Assembly: GCA_963721385.1 (NCBI GenBank)
Contig: CAVRJB010000016.1
Location: 62,001 to 126,000 of the forward strand
Origin: DAOMFB01 sp963721385
GTDB taxonomy: Bacteria > Acidobacteriota > Thermoanaerobaculia > UBA5066
Direction: 5' to 3'
DNA length: 64,000 nucleotides
Below, piece by piece: positions 23,900 through 32,407 of this stretch. The translations under genes were made by a program, and so were the position numbers. The first letter of the stretch is position 1, and each line of letters starts with the position of its first letter. A model generated the notes under the pieces. It saw nothing but the letters and a program-made list of their open reading frames with translations, was not told where the DNA came from and did not search any database.

Positions 23900-24580
23900 T
23901 CAGCGGAGCCAGCCGGGAGGGGCGCCGGATTTCCGCGCCTCGTCATCGAGGTTGGCGAGCTGGGTTTTCGCCTCGTCCGCGTCGCGTTTTGCCTTGTCGA
24001 GGTCGGCTCTCGCCTGGTCGAGCGCGGGTTTGATGACCCGGTCCCGGTAGTTTCCGTCGCTCCACGCATAGAAGTCGTTCTCCAGCCGGCGGACCTCCGA
24101 GTCGAGCCGCCTGACGCTGCTTTCCGCCCCCGCCAGCCGGGCTTTCACGTCGCCCGCCTTCTTCCGCCAGTCCGACTCGGTCCGTCCCTCGAAGTCTTTG
24201 GGTTCCGGTATCCCGGGCGTTGGCGTCGCCGACCCGACCGTCCGGTGGGCCACGGGTTTCTCGGCCCCCTTCGGAGGAGTCGGGGTCGTGGCCGGCGCGC
24301 TCCCCTTCCGGAGCGTCTCGTTCGTGATCACGCCGAGCGACGGCTTCTTCTTCTCCTTTTCCTTCTCGGCGCGGTTCCGGCGCGCGATGTCTGCGAGGGA
24401 GCTGCCGCCGACACCGATCTCCCGCGGGGTCGGCCGGGGCCCCAGCTTGAGAACCGGACCGGGCGTCGGCGACACCGGGACGTCCAGCGGCCCTGGGGAC
24501 GACCCGGCCTCGGGAGGCGGCTCCTGCGCCAGGAGGGCGGCGAGAACGAGCGCGGAAAACGCGGGCGGGGCGGGACTCAT
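23900..24580 (-). CDS. exported coiled-coil protein with Pro-rich N-terminal half
   Basis: No family recognised. The 226-residue product starts with a short hydrophobic signal-like segment (residues 5-18), continues with a Pro/Thr-rich region (GPLDVPVSPTPGPV, TTPTPPKGAEK, SATPTPGIPEP) and ends in a strongly helical, charged coiled coil (about residues 135-215). The coiled coil is interrupted by a Tyr/Trp-containing patch (LENDFYAWSDGNYRDR). It is probably periplasmic. The ATG overlaps the cupin gene's stop (ATGA), placing it at the end of the PTS operon. The DFYAWSDG segment resembles a motif seen in unnamed coiled-coil proteins, but no function follows from this. Confidence 0.65.
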   Translation of the reverse strand: MSPAPPAFSALVLAALLAQEPPPEAGSSPGPLDVPVSPTPGPVLKLGPRPTPREIGVGGSSLADIARRNRAEKEKEKKKPSLGVITNETLRKGSAPATTPTPPKGAEKPVAHRTVGSATPTPGIPEPKDFEGRTESDWRKKAGDVKARLAGAESSVRRLDSEVRRLENDFYAWSDGNYRDRVIKPALDQARADLDKAKRDADEAKTQLANLDDEARKSGAPPGWLR

Positions 24581-24960
24581 GGAGCCGTCGTCCCCTGTCG
24601 GCCGTACCGGTCCTCGAGCCGCACCACGTCGTCCAGCTCGGGCGTGGAGACCTCGACGAGGAGGCAGTCGACGTCGGGCGCGTGCATCCGGTGGCGCGTG
24701 CCCGGCTCGATGTGGAACGACTCGCCCGGCGCGAGTCGGAGCTCGCGGCGCAGGCCGTCCCGCTCGACGAAGAGGCCGAGGACCCCCTCGAGGACGTGAA
24801 TCGTCTCCTCTTTCCGGTCGTGGTACTGGAGGGAGAGGGCCTCGCCCTTCCGGATCAGGATGAGCTTCCCGGCGTAGCGGGACGCTTCGGCGAAGACCCG
24901 CTCCTCGCCCCAAGGCTTCGGGACGACGCGGGCGCGAGTGGAGGCGAGCCGGTCACTCAC
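24577..24960 (-). CDS. cupin-fold phosphomannose isomerase type II-like protein
   Basis: A 127-residue single-domain cupin resembling the C-terminal domain of mannose-1-phosphate guanylyltransferase/mannose-6-phosphate isomerase (type II). It opens with PKPWGEERVFAEASRYAGK, has ISLQYH-like metal-binding residues (LSLQYHDRKEETIHVLEG) and a PGTRHRMHAP motif. A stand-alone protein may isomerise mannose-6-phosphate or bind a sugar phosphate; activity is not proven by sequence. The GTG start overlaps ptsI by 4 bp, tying it to carbohydrate regulation. Confidence 0.82.
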   Translation of the reverse strand: MSDRLASTRARVVPKPWGEERVFAEASRYAGKLILIRKGEALSLQYHDRKEETIHVLEGVLGLFVERDGLRRELRLAPGESFHIEPGTRHRMHAPDVDCLLVEVSTPELDDVVRLEDRYGRQGTTAP

Positions 24961-26747
24961 GCGGTCACCTCGGCGCCGAGCCCGTGGGTGATCGTGGGCA
25001 GCTCGCGCATCTCCAAAGCCAGAAGCGCGGCCACTTCGTCCGGCGTCGCCAGGGAGAGGGCCGTGCGTGCGACGCGGGCCGCCTCCTCGGTCGAGACGCT
25101 CCGGGCGAACTCCTTGATCACGGGGACCGTCCGGGGACCCATCGAGAACTCGCGGATGCCGAGCCCGAGGAGAAGCAGGAACAACGACGGGTCGGCCGCC
25201 ATCTCGCCGCAGACCGACAGCGGCTTCCGCGCCGCCCGGGCCGCGTCCACGACGTGAGAGACGAGACGCAGCATCGCCGGGTGGTGCGGGCGGAAAAGGG
25301 CCGACACGGTCTCGTTCGCGCGGTCGACGGCGAGCGTGTACTGGATCAGGTCGTTCGTCCCGAGGGCGAGGAAGTCGACCTCGGGCGCGAGGAGGTCGGC
25401 GGTGATCGCCGCCGACGGGACCTCGATCATCGCCCCGAGGGGAACGCGGTCGGGCACCGCGACGCCTCGCCCCACGAGGTCGGCGCGCGCCTCCTCGAGC
25501 ATCACGCGGACCCTCCGGATCTCCTCGACGCCCGAGACCATCGGCACGAGGATCCGCAGGTTGCCGGCCGAGGCCGAGGCGAGGAGCGCCGAGAGCTGCG
25601 TCCGGAACATCTCGGGGCGTGCGAAGCAGAGCCGGACCCCGCGGAGGCCGAGCACGGGATTGATCTCCTCGGTTCCGACGAGCTGCCGGGCTCCCTTCTT
25701 GCCCCCGAGGTCGTAGGTCCGGATGACGACGGGCCGGGGCGAGAGGCGCCGCAGCACGTCGCCGTAGACCTCGGCCTGCGTGGCCTCGTCCGGGAACTCG
25801 AGGCCTCCCGCCGCGAGGTACAGGAACTCCGAGCGAAAGAGGCCGACGCCGTCGGCGCCGTACTCGTAGACGTCGGCGACCTCGCTGGCGAGCTCGATGT
25901 TCGCCCGGATGGCGAGCTCCGCGCCGTCGCGCGTGGTCGCCGCGCCGCCGACGCTCCGCTCCTTCAGCGACTTTTCGCGCCGCGCTTCCTGTTCCCGCCG
26001 GTTCCTGAAAAGGAGGAGCACGTCCTCGGGCGGCTCGCGCCAGACGACACCGTCGCGGCCGTCGACGACGAGACGGTCGCCCTCCCCCACCGACTCGAGG
26101 AGCCGCGGCACGGCGACGACGGCCGGGATGCCGAAGGAGCGGGCGAGGATTGCGGCGTGGGACGTGGCTCCGCCCCGCTCGGTCACGAAGCCCACGACGC
26201 GGTCTCGCGGAATCCGGACGGCGTCGGACGGGCTGATCTCGTCGGCGACGAGCACGATCGCTTCGCCGGCCAGGTCCTCCATCCGGAGGCGCCCTTCGTC
26301 TTCGTCGCCGAGGTGCTTGAGGACAATCTGCGCGACGTCCTCGAGGTCGGCCGCCCGGTGGGCCAGCTCCTCCTCGGGCAGCGACCGGAAGCGCGAAACG
26401 AGGGCGTCGGTCGTCGCGGTGACGGCCCACTCGGCGTTGACCGTCTCCTGCGTGATCCGCTTCTCCACCGGCCCGAGGAATGCCTTGTCCTTCAGGAAGA
26501 GCGCATGCGCGTGGAAGATTCCCGCATACTCGGGGCCGAGGAGATCCCGGACCTGGACCGCCGTCGTCTGGATTTCCTCGACGGCCGACTCTGCGGCGCG
26601 CCGGAAGCGCTCCACCTCCGCCTCCACCTCCTCCGGCTCGAGGGCGCGGCGCGGCGCGGCGTTTTCGCGGGAGACCCAAACGACGGCCCGCCCGACGGCG
26701 ACGCCTGGCGAAACGGGTATCCCGGTGAGCGAAAGCGTCCGCTTCAT
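24957..26747 (-). CDS. ptsI: PTS enzyme I
   Basis: Phosphoenolpyruvate-protein phosphotransferase of 596 residues, which takes phosphate from PEP and passes it to HPr. The phosphohistidine is His197 in the motif ERGGATSHAAILARSFGIPA. The PEP-binding barrel includes GVGLFRSEFLYL, DLGGKKGARQL, NPVLGLRGVRLCF, EVPSAAITADLLA and the active-site Cys in LSVCGEMAADP. Length is usual for EI, with no GAF domain, so it is not PtsP. A -10 box lies 7 bp before the ATG. The ptsH stop is 33 bp upstream. No EIIB or EIIC permease gene is in the window. Confidence 0.96.
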   Translation of the reverse strand: MKRTLSLTGIPVSPGVAVGRAVVWVSRENAAPRRALEPEEVEAEVERFRRAAESAVEEIQTTAVQVRDLLGPEYAGIFHAHALFLKDKAFLGPVEKRITQETVNAEWAVTATTDALVSRFRSLPEEELAHRAADLEDVAQIVLKHLGDEDEGRLRMEDLAGEAIVLVADEISPSDAVRIPRDRVVGFVTERGGATSHAAILARSFGIPAVVAVPRLLESVGEGDRLVVDGRDGVVWREPPEDVLLLFRNRREQEARREKSLKERSVGGAATTRDGAELAIRANIELASEVADVYEYGADGVGLFRSEFLYLAAGGLEFPDEATQAEVYGDVLRRLSPRPVVIRTYDLGGKKGARQLVGTEEINPVLGLRGVRLCFARPEMFRTQLSALLASASAGNLRILVPMVSGVEEIRRVRVMLEEARADLVGRGVAVPDRVPLGAMIEVPSAAITADLLAPEVDFLALGTNDLIQYTLAVDRANETVSALFRPHHPAMLRLVSHVVDAARAARKPLSVCGEMAADPSLFLLLLGLGIREFSMGPRTVPVIKEFARSVSTEEAARVARTALSLATPDEVAALLALEMRELPTITHGLGAEVTA

Positions 26748-26754
26748 CTTCGCA

Positions 26755-26760
26755 ATTCTA
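26755..26760 (-). promoter_or_regulatory. -10 box TAGAAT before ptsI
   Basis: TAGAAT (minus strand) ends 7 bases before the ATG of ptsI, in the only real gap of this operon. It may give a separate, leaderless ptsI transcript. Confidence 0.5.
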
Positions 26761-26780
26761 CCGGGCGCGGGCGCGCGACC

Positions 26781-27050
26781 CTAGTCGCTCTCGTCGAATC
26801 GCCGGTCGATCAGCTCCCGGATCTCGACAAGGGCCGCCTTTTCGTCCGGACCGTCGGCTCGCACGAGCAGGCTCGTCCCCTTGCCGGCGGCGAGCAGCAG
26901 GAGGCCGAGGATGCTCTTGCCGTCCACCTCGTCGCCGTCGCGCGCCAGGGTGATCCGCGACGTGAACGAGCTCGCCGTGTGGACGAGCTTCGCCGCGGCG
27001 CGGGCATGCAGGCCGAGCCGGTTCTTCAGCGTCAGCGTCTCCTCGAGCAA
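26781..27050 (-). CDS. ptsH: HPr phosphocarrier protein
   Basis: An 89-residue HPr. With the TTG start at 27050 the numbering is canonical: catalytic His15 in RLGLHARAAAKL and regulatory Ser46 in VDGKSILGLLLLAAGKG. Position 46 is the target of HPr kinase, which is encoded nearby (hprK). A GGAG ribosome site lies 6 bp upstream of the TTG, overlapping the EIIA stop, and there is no ATG/GTG alternative. HPr accepts phosphate from enzyme I and passes it to EIIA. Confidence 0.93.
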   Translation of the reverse strand: MLEETLTLKNRLGLHARAAAKLVHTASSFTSRITLARDGDEVDGKSILGLLLLAAGKGTSLLVRADGPDEKAALVEIRELIDRRFDESD

Positions 27051-27052
27051 CG

Positions 27053-27499
27053 TCAGCTCCTCGGCGCCCCGCCGGCCAGCTCCGCCGCCGCAAGGATCGC
27101 CCGGCGGCCGCGCTCGACGAGCGTGTGGGCGATCTCGCGCGGGCCCCGGCCGTCGCGGGCGAGGGCGCGCGCCTTGATCAGCATCGGAAGATTCGCCCCG
27201 GAAACGATCTCGACTCGACCGGGCTCGAGAAACGCGAGCGCGAGGTTGGACGGCGTCCCTCCGAAGAGGTCCGTCAGGAGGACGACGCCGCTTCCCCTGT
27301 CGCACGCGGCGATCGCCTTCTCGAGGCGGCGGCTCGCCTTGTCGGCCGAGTCGTCCCACTTGAGGGAGAGGGCCCCCACGTCGTCGTGCTCGTCGGGCTC
27401 GAGAATCCGAATCGTCTCCCGGAGCGCTTCTGCGAGCGGTCCATGGGACAGGAGGAGGAGCCCGACCGGGAACTTCGCGGGGGCGTTCGGCGCCGTCAT
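27053..27499 (-). CDS. PTS EIIA component, mannose/fructose (ManX) family
   Basis: A 148-residue single-domain EIIA of the mannose superfamily. The phosphorylated His is His19 in LLLLSHGPLAEAL. LLTDLFGGTPSNLALAFL is the conserved domain-core motif, and ISGANLPML-type residues follow. No EIIB, EIIC or EIID genes accompany it, so it is probably a regulatory EIIA, as reported for similar hprK-linked clusters in Gram-negative bacteria. The ATG is 3 bp after the rapZ stop. Confidence 0.9.
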   Translation of the reverse strand: MTAPNAPAKFPVGLLLLSHGPLAEALRETIRILEPDEHDDVGALSLKWDDSADKASRRLEKAIAACDRGSGVVLLTDLFGGTPSNLALAFLEPGRVEIVSGANLPMLIKARALARDGRGPREIAHTLVERGRRAILAAAELAGGAPRS

Positions 27500-27501
27500 G
27501 T

Positions 27502-28380
27502 TCAGCTCTGGGCCTCGTCGCGGTGCGTGATGCGCACCGGATAGCCGAGGCCCGACAGGTCCTTCCCGAGCCGCTCGGCGATGTAGACGGAGCGGTGGCG
27601 GCCTCCCGTGCAGCCGATCCCAACCGTCAAATAGGCGCGGTTCTCCCGGCGGTAGTTCGGAAGACACCACCCGAGGAAGTCGAGAAGTCGCCCGTAGAAG
27701 GGCTCGGTCAGCTCTCCCGCCTCGATGAAGCGCGCCACCTCCGCGTCCTTGCCCGTCTGCGGCCGGAGGACCGGATCGAAGTGCGGGTTCGCGAGGAATC
27801 GGACGTCGAAGCAGATGTCGACGGGCGGGAGGCCGCGCTTGAAGCCGAACGAGACGATCGAGACGACGAGGGCGCCGGGATCGCCGGCTTCGCGGAAGTG
27901 CTGGCCGACGGCCGACCGGAGCTCGTGGACGGTCATGTCCGTCGTGTCGAGGACGATGTCGGCGCGTCCCTTCACGTTTGACAGCAGGCGCCGCTCGAGG
28001 GCGACGGCCTCCGGCAGCGTCCGACCCAGTGCGAGGGGATGCGGGCGCCGCGTCTCGGAGAATCGGTTCAGGAGCGCCCGATCCTCGCAGTCGAGGAAGA
28101 GGACCCTCGTCGGAAGCCGCTGCTTCAGGCCGTCGAGGAGGCCCGGAAACGACTCGACGAAGTCGGGATTCCGGACGTCGAGGACGACGGCGTTCTTCGG
28201 CCCGGGCGCTCGGCCCGCCGCGATCTCTTCGGCCAGCCGGACCACGAGCGAAAGCGGGAGGTTGTCGACCGTGGTGAAGCCGACGTCCTCGAGTGCCCTC
28301 CCCACGAACGACTTCCCGGAGCCCGACAGCCCTGTCACGACGAGGAGCTGGCGGCGGGCCGCGTTTCCGGCGGTCGTCAT
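27502..28380 (-). CDS. rapZ: RapZ-family nucleotide-binding protein
   Basis: A 292-residue P-loop protein of the RapZ/YvcJ family. Walker A is GLSGSGKS at residues 17-24, with the following VDNLPLSL and CEDRALLNRFSETRRPHPL typical of the family. The C-terminal RNA-binding-type domain ends in IGCTGGRHRSVYIAERL. In Escherichia coli RapZ senses glucosamine-6-phosphate and guides RNase E to the sRNA GlmZ; whether that circuit exists here is unknown. Position between hprK and EIIA is the classic order. The ATG overlaps the hprK stop by 4 bp. Confidence 0.94.
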   Translation of the reverse strand: MTTAGNAARRQLLVVTGLSGSGKSFVGRALEDVGFTTVDNLPLSLVVRLAEEIAAGRAPGPKNAVVLDVRNPDFVESFPGLLDGLKQRLPTRVLFLDCEDRALLNRFSETRRPHPLALGRTLPEAVALERRLLSNVKGRADIVLDTTDMTVHELRSAVGQHFREAGDPGALVVSIVSFGFKRGLPPVDICFDVRFLANPHFDPVLRPQTGKDAEVARFIEAGELTEPFYGRLLDFLGWCLPNYRRENRAYLTVGIGCTGGRHRSVYIAERLGKDLSGLGYPVRITHRDEAQS

Positions 28381-29402
28381 TTCATCCGGACCTTTTCGAA
28401 GACCCGGCGCTTCTGGCGGCCGGTCCGGAACCGGTCGGCCGCCGCTTTTTTCGCGATTGTGTCGTGGACTTTCACCGCCATCTCGCGCGCGGCGTTGTAG
28501 CCCCGGCGCTTCAGGAGTTGATTTCGGACAGCGATCTCGACGAGGAGGGCGAGGTCGCGGCCGGTCGCCACCGGCATCGTCACGAGCGGCACCGCCACGC
28601 CGAGAATGTCTTCGAACTCCTCGTCGAGCCCGAGGCGGTCGTATTCCCGACCTTCGACCCATTCCGTCAGCTTGATGACGAACTCCACCGTGTGGCGCTC
28701 GAGGACGGCCGAGACGCCGAAGAGCATCGGAACGTTCACGATCCCGAGTCCGCGGAGCTCCATGTGGTGGCGGATGAGCCCCGACGACGAGCCGATCAGG
28801 ACGTCGTTCGGAAATCGCTGCACGACGACGAGGTCGTCGGCGATCAGGCGGTGGCCGCGCTGGACGAGCGCGAGCGCGCACTCGCTCTTTCCGACGCCGG
28901 AGTCGCCGAACAGGAGGACGCCGAGGCCCCCGACCTCGAGGAGGACGCCGTGCAGGGTGGCTCGCGGCGCGAGCGACTCCTCGAGGAATGCCGTCAGCCC
29001 CTCGATGACGGTGCTCGTCATCCGCTCCGTCGTGAAGAGCGGGACGTGCCGCCGGCGGCAGAAGCTGACGAGAAGGGGCATCGGCCGCATTCCCTTCGTC
29101 ACGACGACGCAGGAGAGCGGGAGCGAGGTGAAGGCGTCCAGGCGGTCGCGCACGACAGACGGGGCGAGAGTCCGGAGATACCCGAACTCGCTGTTCCCCA
29201 GAATCTGGACGCGGTTCGGCTTGACGTAGTCGAGATAGCCGGCGATCGCGAGGCCGGGCTTCTGGACGCGCGGCCAGTCGATCGGCCGGTCGAGCCCCTT
29301 CTTGCCGCCAATCAGCTTCATCCCGAGGTGCGCGAGCGCGGCCGACCGGAGGTCGGCGACATGGACCGAAGGATTGGTCGGGCCCCGTTCCTGGGTCGCC
29401 AT
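28377..29402 (-). CDS. hprK: HPr kinase/phosphorylase
   Basis: A 341-residue bifunctional enzyme that phosphorylates or dephosphorylates Ser46 of HPr. The N-terminal domain (about 1-135) precedes a catalytic domain with the conserved His151 (TLHGVLLEV), Walker A GDSGVGKS at 166-173, the downstream IADDLVVVQ, and the family signature MELRGLGIVNV. Length is slightly above the usual 310-320. The ATG is 5 bp downstream of hpf. It links carbon/PEP status to HPr. Confidence 0.96.
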   Translation of the reverse strand: MATQERGPTNPSVHVADLRSAALAHLGMKLIGGKKGLDRPIDWPRVQKPGLAIAGYLDYVKPNRVQILGNSEFGYLRTLAPSVVRDRLDAFTSLPLSCVVVTKGMRPMPLLVSFCRRRHVPLFTTERMTSTVIEGLTAFLEESLAPRATLHGVLLEVGGLGVLLFGDSGVGKSECALALVQRGHRLIADDLVVVQRFPNDVLIGSSSGLIRHHMELRGLGIVNVPMLFGVSAVLERHTVEFVIKLTEWVEGREYDRLGLDEEFEDILGVAVPLVTMPVATGRDLALLVEIAVRNQLLKRRGYNAAREMAVKVHDTIAKKAAADRFRTGRQKRRVFEKVRMK

Positions 29403-29407
29403 CGCGC

Positions 29408-29941
29408 TCAGTCGGGCGTCACGAGCGCGACGCCGCCGTCCTTCCGGCGGTAAAGGACGCGCAACACGTCGCCGGCGCCGAGGTCGCGGAAGACGAGAAC
29501 GTCCCTCGCGGACTCGCCGAACGCGGCGAGGGCGTCCTCCTCGAACATCGCCCGGGCGGTGACGGCCTCGCGGCGGAAGCTTTGCGGGAGGCGGGGGGCC
29601 GGAGACGCCTCCGGCCAGCCGTCGGGCTGCCGCACGGAGGTCGCGGAGCGCTTCTTCTCCTCCTTGACGATGGCTTTCGCCTTTTTCGCCTGCGCCGCGA
29701 TCCGGTCCATGACCTCCTGCGCGGCCGTCCGCTGATCGGGTCCGTTCGCGGTCGCCTTCCAGGTGCGCGAGCGGCCGACGATCGTCACCTCGACCGAGAT
29801 GTCCTTCTTCTCGCGGCGGACCACGACGCCCACCTTGGCACTTCGCGGGAGGACCTTCTCGAGCTTCGCGAGCTTCGGTTCGATGACGTCCTTGAGGGAG
29901 CCCTGGATTTTCAGTCCCCGGGCGGTGTAGACGGTCTTCAT
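29408..29941 (-). CDS. hpf: long-form ribosome hibernation promoting factor
   Basis: A 177-residue protein. Residues 1-100 form the S30AE/HPF domain (MKTVYTARGLKIQGSLKDVIEPKL, then VVVRREKKDISVEVTIVGR) that binds the ribosomal A/P-site region. A basic linker leads to a C-terminal dimerisation domain at about 120-177 (REAVTARAMFEEDALAAFGESARDV broken by a linker). Long HPF promotes 100S ribosome dimers in stationary phase. The ATG overlaps the rpoN stop by 4 bp, the common rpoN-hpf order. Confidence 0.92.
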   Translation of the reverse strand: MKTVYTARGLKIQGSLKDVIEPKLAKLEKVLPRSAKVGVVVRREKKDISVEVTIVGRSRTWKATANGPDQRTAAQEVMDRIAAQAKKAKAIVKEEKKRSATSVRQPDGWPEASPAPRLPQSFRREAVTARAMFEEDALAAFGESARDVLVFRDLGAGDVLRVLYRRKDGGVALVTPD

Positions 29942-31611
29942 GTCTTCTCCTCTTCTGGCGGAATCGCCGGCGCGCCGCTCTCGACGGCCGCGAACTCGAC
30001 CGCGGGCGCGGTGTCCCCGGCGGCCGGCGCCTCCGTCCGCCGGAGCGAACTGGCCGCGATGCGCAGCTCCTCACGGTACTTGGCGACCGTCCGTCGCGCG
30101 ATCCGGATTCCGTCGCGCGACAGCAGCTCGGACAGGCGGGCATCCGAGAGAGGGTGCGCCGGGTCCTCCGCTTCGATCAGGGACTTGATCGTGTTCTTCA
30201 CGGCCAACGACGAGACGTCCTCGCCGCCCGAGGACGCGATGGCCGAATGGAAGAAGAACTTCATCGGGATGAGCCCGCGAGGCGTCGTCATCCACTTGTT
30301 GGAGACGACGCGCGAAACCGTCGACTCGTGCATGCCGATGTCCTCGGCCACGTCGCGCAGGACGAGCGGGCGGAGGTGCGCGACGCCGTAGTCGAGGAAG
30401 TCGCGCTGCTTGCGGACGATCGATTCCGCGACACGGACGATCGTCCGCTTCCGCTGGTCGAGGCTCTTCAGGAGCCATTGGGCCGCGCGGACCTTCTCCC
30501 GGAGGTAGTTCCGGCTCTCGCCGTCGAGCGATTCGTCGCGCGCCTGCAGCATCCGCCGGTAGAGCGCCGAGACCTTCAGCCGGGGCAGGCCGTCGTCGTT
30601 GAAGAGGACCACGTAATCCTCCTCGACCTTGACGATCGCCACGTCCGGCTCGACGTAGATCGTGCGGCTCGAATCGTACCGGCGGCCGGGCCGGGGATCG
30701 AGCTTGCGGATCCAGGTGAGGGCCTGCTGGAGCTCCTCGAGCGGGACGCCCATCTGGCGGGCGAGGAGCGCCGGCGACTTCGACCCGAGATCCTGAAGCC
30801 GATGCGTGACGACCTCGACGACGAGCGGTGTCGCGACATTTGCCGCCCGCGCCTGAAGGAGGAGCACTTCGGCGAGATCCCGCCCGCCGACGCCGACCGG
30901 ATCGAACGACTGCAGGAGCGCCAGGGCTCTCGCGGCGACCTCCGGCCCGCAGGGAACGGCCGCGCAGACCTCGTCGAGGGTGACACGGAGGTAGCCGTCG
31001 GGGTCGACGTTGCCGATCAGGAATCCGCACGCCTCGCGGACGCCGGGTGGGGCGTCCGAGACGCCGAGCTGCTCGGTGAGGTGGGCGTCGAGCCCCGGCG
31101 GCGCCTCGGGGCGGTTCTCGAGGGAGAACTCTTCGGCCTCCTCGGTCATCCGGGGCGCGGTCGCGGTGCCGTCGAAGTAGTCGCCGAAGTAGGCCTCGAG
31201 GTCGATCTGCTCGTAGGCTTCGGCGGCGTCGGCCGTGGAGGGATCGACGACCGGCTCCGGCGCGGCCGCCTCGGGCGCGGCGGCCGGGACTTCGGGCTCG
31301 GCCGCTTGGCCGGGCTCGGCCGATTCCGGGGAGTCGCCCGCCTCGGCGGCATCTGGCGCAGGTCCCGTGCTTCCGTCGGGTGATTCGGCCAGCTCGCGCT
31401 CCCGCGCCTCCGTGGCCGAGGAGTCCTCGTCGGCCGCCGGCGTCGCCTCCGGTTCCTCTTCGTCGAGAACCGGATTCGAGACGAGCTCCTGGTTGACGAC
31501 GTCCTGCAGCTCGAGGCGCGTCATCTGCAGCAGCTTGATCGCCTGCTGCAGCGTCGGCGTCATGACGAGTCGCTGCGAGAGCCTGAGGGAGAGCTTCTGT
31601 TCGAGTGCCAA
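29938..31611 (-). CDS. rpoN: RNA polymerase sigma-54 factor
   Basis: A 557-residue sigma-54. Region I is the Gln/Leu-rich activator-interacting start (SQRLVMTPTLQQAIKLLQMT). Region II is an acidic Ala/Glu/Pro-rich spacer of about 100 residues, longer than usual. Region III holds the core-binding domain and HTH (YGVAHLRPLVLRDVAEDIGMHESTVSRV split across residues near 395-430), and the C-terminal RpoN box is ARRTVAKYRE. The start is TTG at 31611. A -10-like TAGAAT sits about 55 bp upstream, overlapping the end of lptB. Confidence 0.95.
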   Translation of the reverse strand: MALEQKLSLRLSQRLVMTPTLQQAIKLLQMTRLELQDVVNQELVSNPVLDEEEPEATPAADEDSSATEARERELAESPDGSTGPAPDAAEAGDSPESAEPGQAAEPEVPAAAPEAAAPEPVVDPSTADAAEAYEQIDLEAYFGDYFDGTATAPRMTEEAEEFSLENRPEAPPGLDAHLTEQLGVSDAPPGVREACGFLIGNVDPDGYLRVTLDEVCAAVPCGPEVAARALALLQSFDPVGVGGRDLAEVLLLQARAANVATPLVVEVVTHRLQDLGSKSPALLARQMGVPLEELQQALTWIRKLDPRPGRRYDSSRTIYVEPDVAIVKVEEDYVVLFNDDGLPRLKVSALYRRMLQARDESLDGESRNYLREKVRAAQWLLKSLDQRKRTIVRVAESIVRKQRDFLDYGVAHLRPLVLRDVAEDIGMHESTVSRVVSNKWMTTPRGLIPMKFFFHSAIASSGGEDVSSLAVKNTIKSLIEAEDPAHPLSDARLSELLSRDGIRIARRTVAKYREELRIAASSLRRTEAPAAGDTAPAVEFAAVESGAPAIPPEEEKT

Positions 31612-31666
31612 GTTCCGTCTGGTCCGATCCTTGCTTTACCCGCCCGATTTCGGGGAGTGCAAGGGG

Positions 31667-31672
31667 ATTCTA
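31667..31672 (-). promoter_or_regulatory. possible -10 box TAGAAT for rpoN
   Basis: TAGAAT (minus strand) overlaps the lptB stop codon and would give an rpoN leader of about 50 nt. No -35 seen. Confidence 0.35.
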
Positions 31673-32407
31673 GTCCAGCCGGAACCTCTCGCCGAGGTAG
31701 ATCCGGCGCACGTCCCCGTCCGCGGAGAGAGCGTCGGGCGAGCCGGCCCGGAAGATCTTTCCCGAATTGATGATGTAGGCCCGGTCCGTGATGGCGAGGG
31801 TGTCGCGGACGTTGTGGTCGGTCATCAGGATCCCGATCCCCGAGCCGGCCAGACCCCGGATGACCTGCTGGAGGTCGAGGACCGTGATCGGGTCGATCCC
31901 GGCGAACGGCTCGTCGAGGAGGATGAACCGCGGGGAGAGCGTCAGCGCCCGCGCGATCTCGAGGCGCCGCCGCTCGCCGCCGGAGAGCGTGTCGGCGACG
32001 GCGTGCGCGAGGTGCGAGAGCTTGAACCGGTCGAGCAGCTCGTGCGCCCGCTCCTCGCGGCGCGCCCGTGTGCCGGGCAGCGTCTCGAGGATGGCGAGGA
32101 GGTTCTCGAGGGCCGTCATCTTCCGGAAGACCGAGGGCTCCTGAGGCAGGTAGCCGACGCCGCTCCGGGCCCGCCGGAACATCGGCAGCGACGTGATCTC
32201 CTCGCCGTCGAGCGCCACCTTCCCGGCGTCGGGGGCGACGAGGCCGACGACGATGGAGAACGTCGTCGTTTTCCCGGCGCCGTTCGGCCCGAGGAGGCCG
32301 ACGACCTCTCCCCCTTCGACCCGGATCGAGACGTCGGAGACGACCGTCCGCCCCCGATAGGCCTTCGTCAGGTCGTGGGCCTCGAGGACGGGCCGGGCCC
32401 CGCTCAC
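31670..32407 (-). CDS. lptB: LPS export ABC transporter ATP-binding protein
   Basis: A 245-residue cytoplasmic ATPase that powers LptFG. Walker A is GPNGAGKTT, the Q-loop region is GYLPQEPSVFRKMTALEN, the signature is LSGGERRRLEIARAL, Walker B is FILLDEPFAGIDP, and the switch His is in MTDHNVRDTL. The SVFRKMT and DHNVRDTL wording is diagnostic of LptB rather than other ABC ATPases. The GTG start overlaps the lptCA stop by 4 bp. Confidence 0.95.
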   Translation of the reverse strand: MSGARPVLEAHDLTKAYRGRTVVSDVSIRVEGGEVVGLLGPNGAGKTTTFSIVVGLVAPDAGKVALDGEEITSLPMFRRARSGVGYLPQEPSVFRKMTALENLLAILETLPGTRARREERAHELLDRFKLSHLAHAVADTLSGGERRRLEIARALTLSPRFILLDEPFAGIDPITVLDLQQVIRGLAGSGIGILMTDHNVRDTLAITDRAYIINSGKIFRAGSPDALSADGDVRRIYLGERFRLD

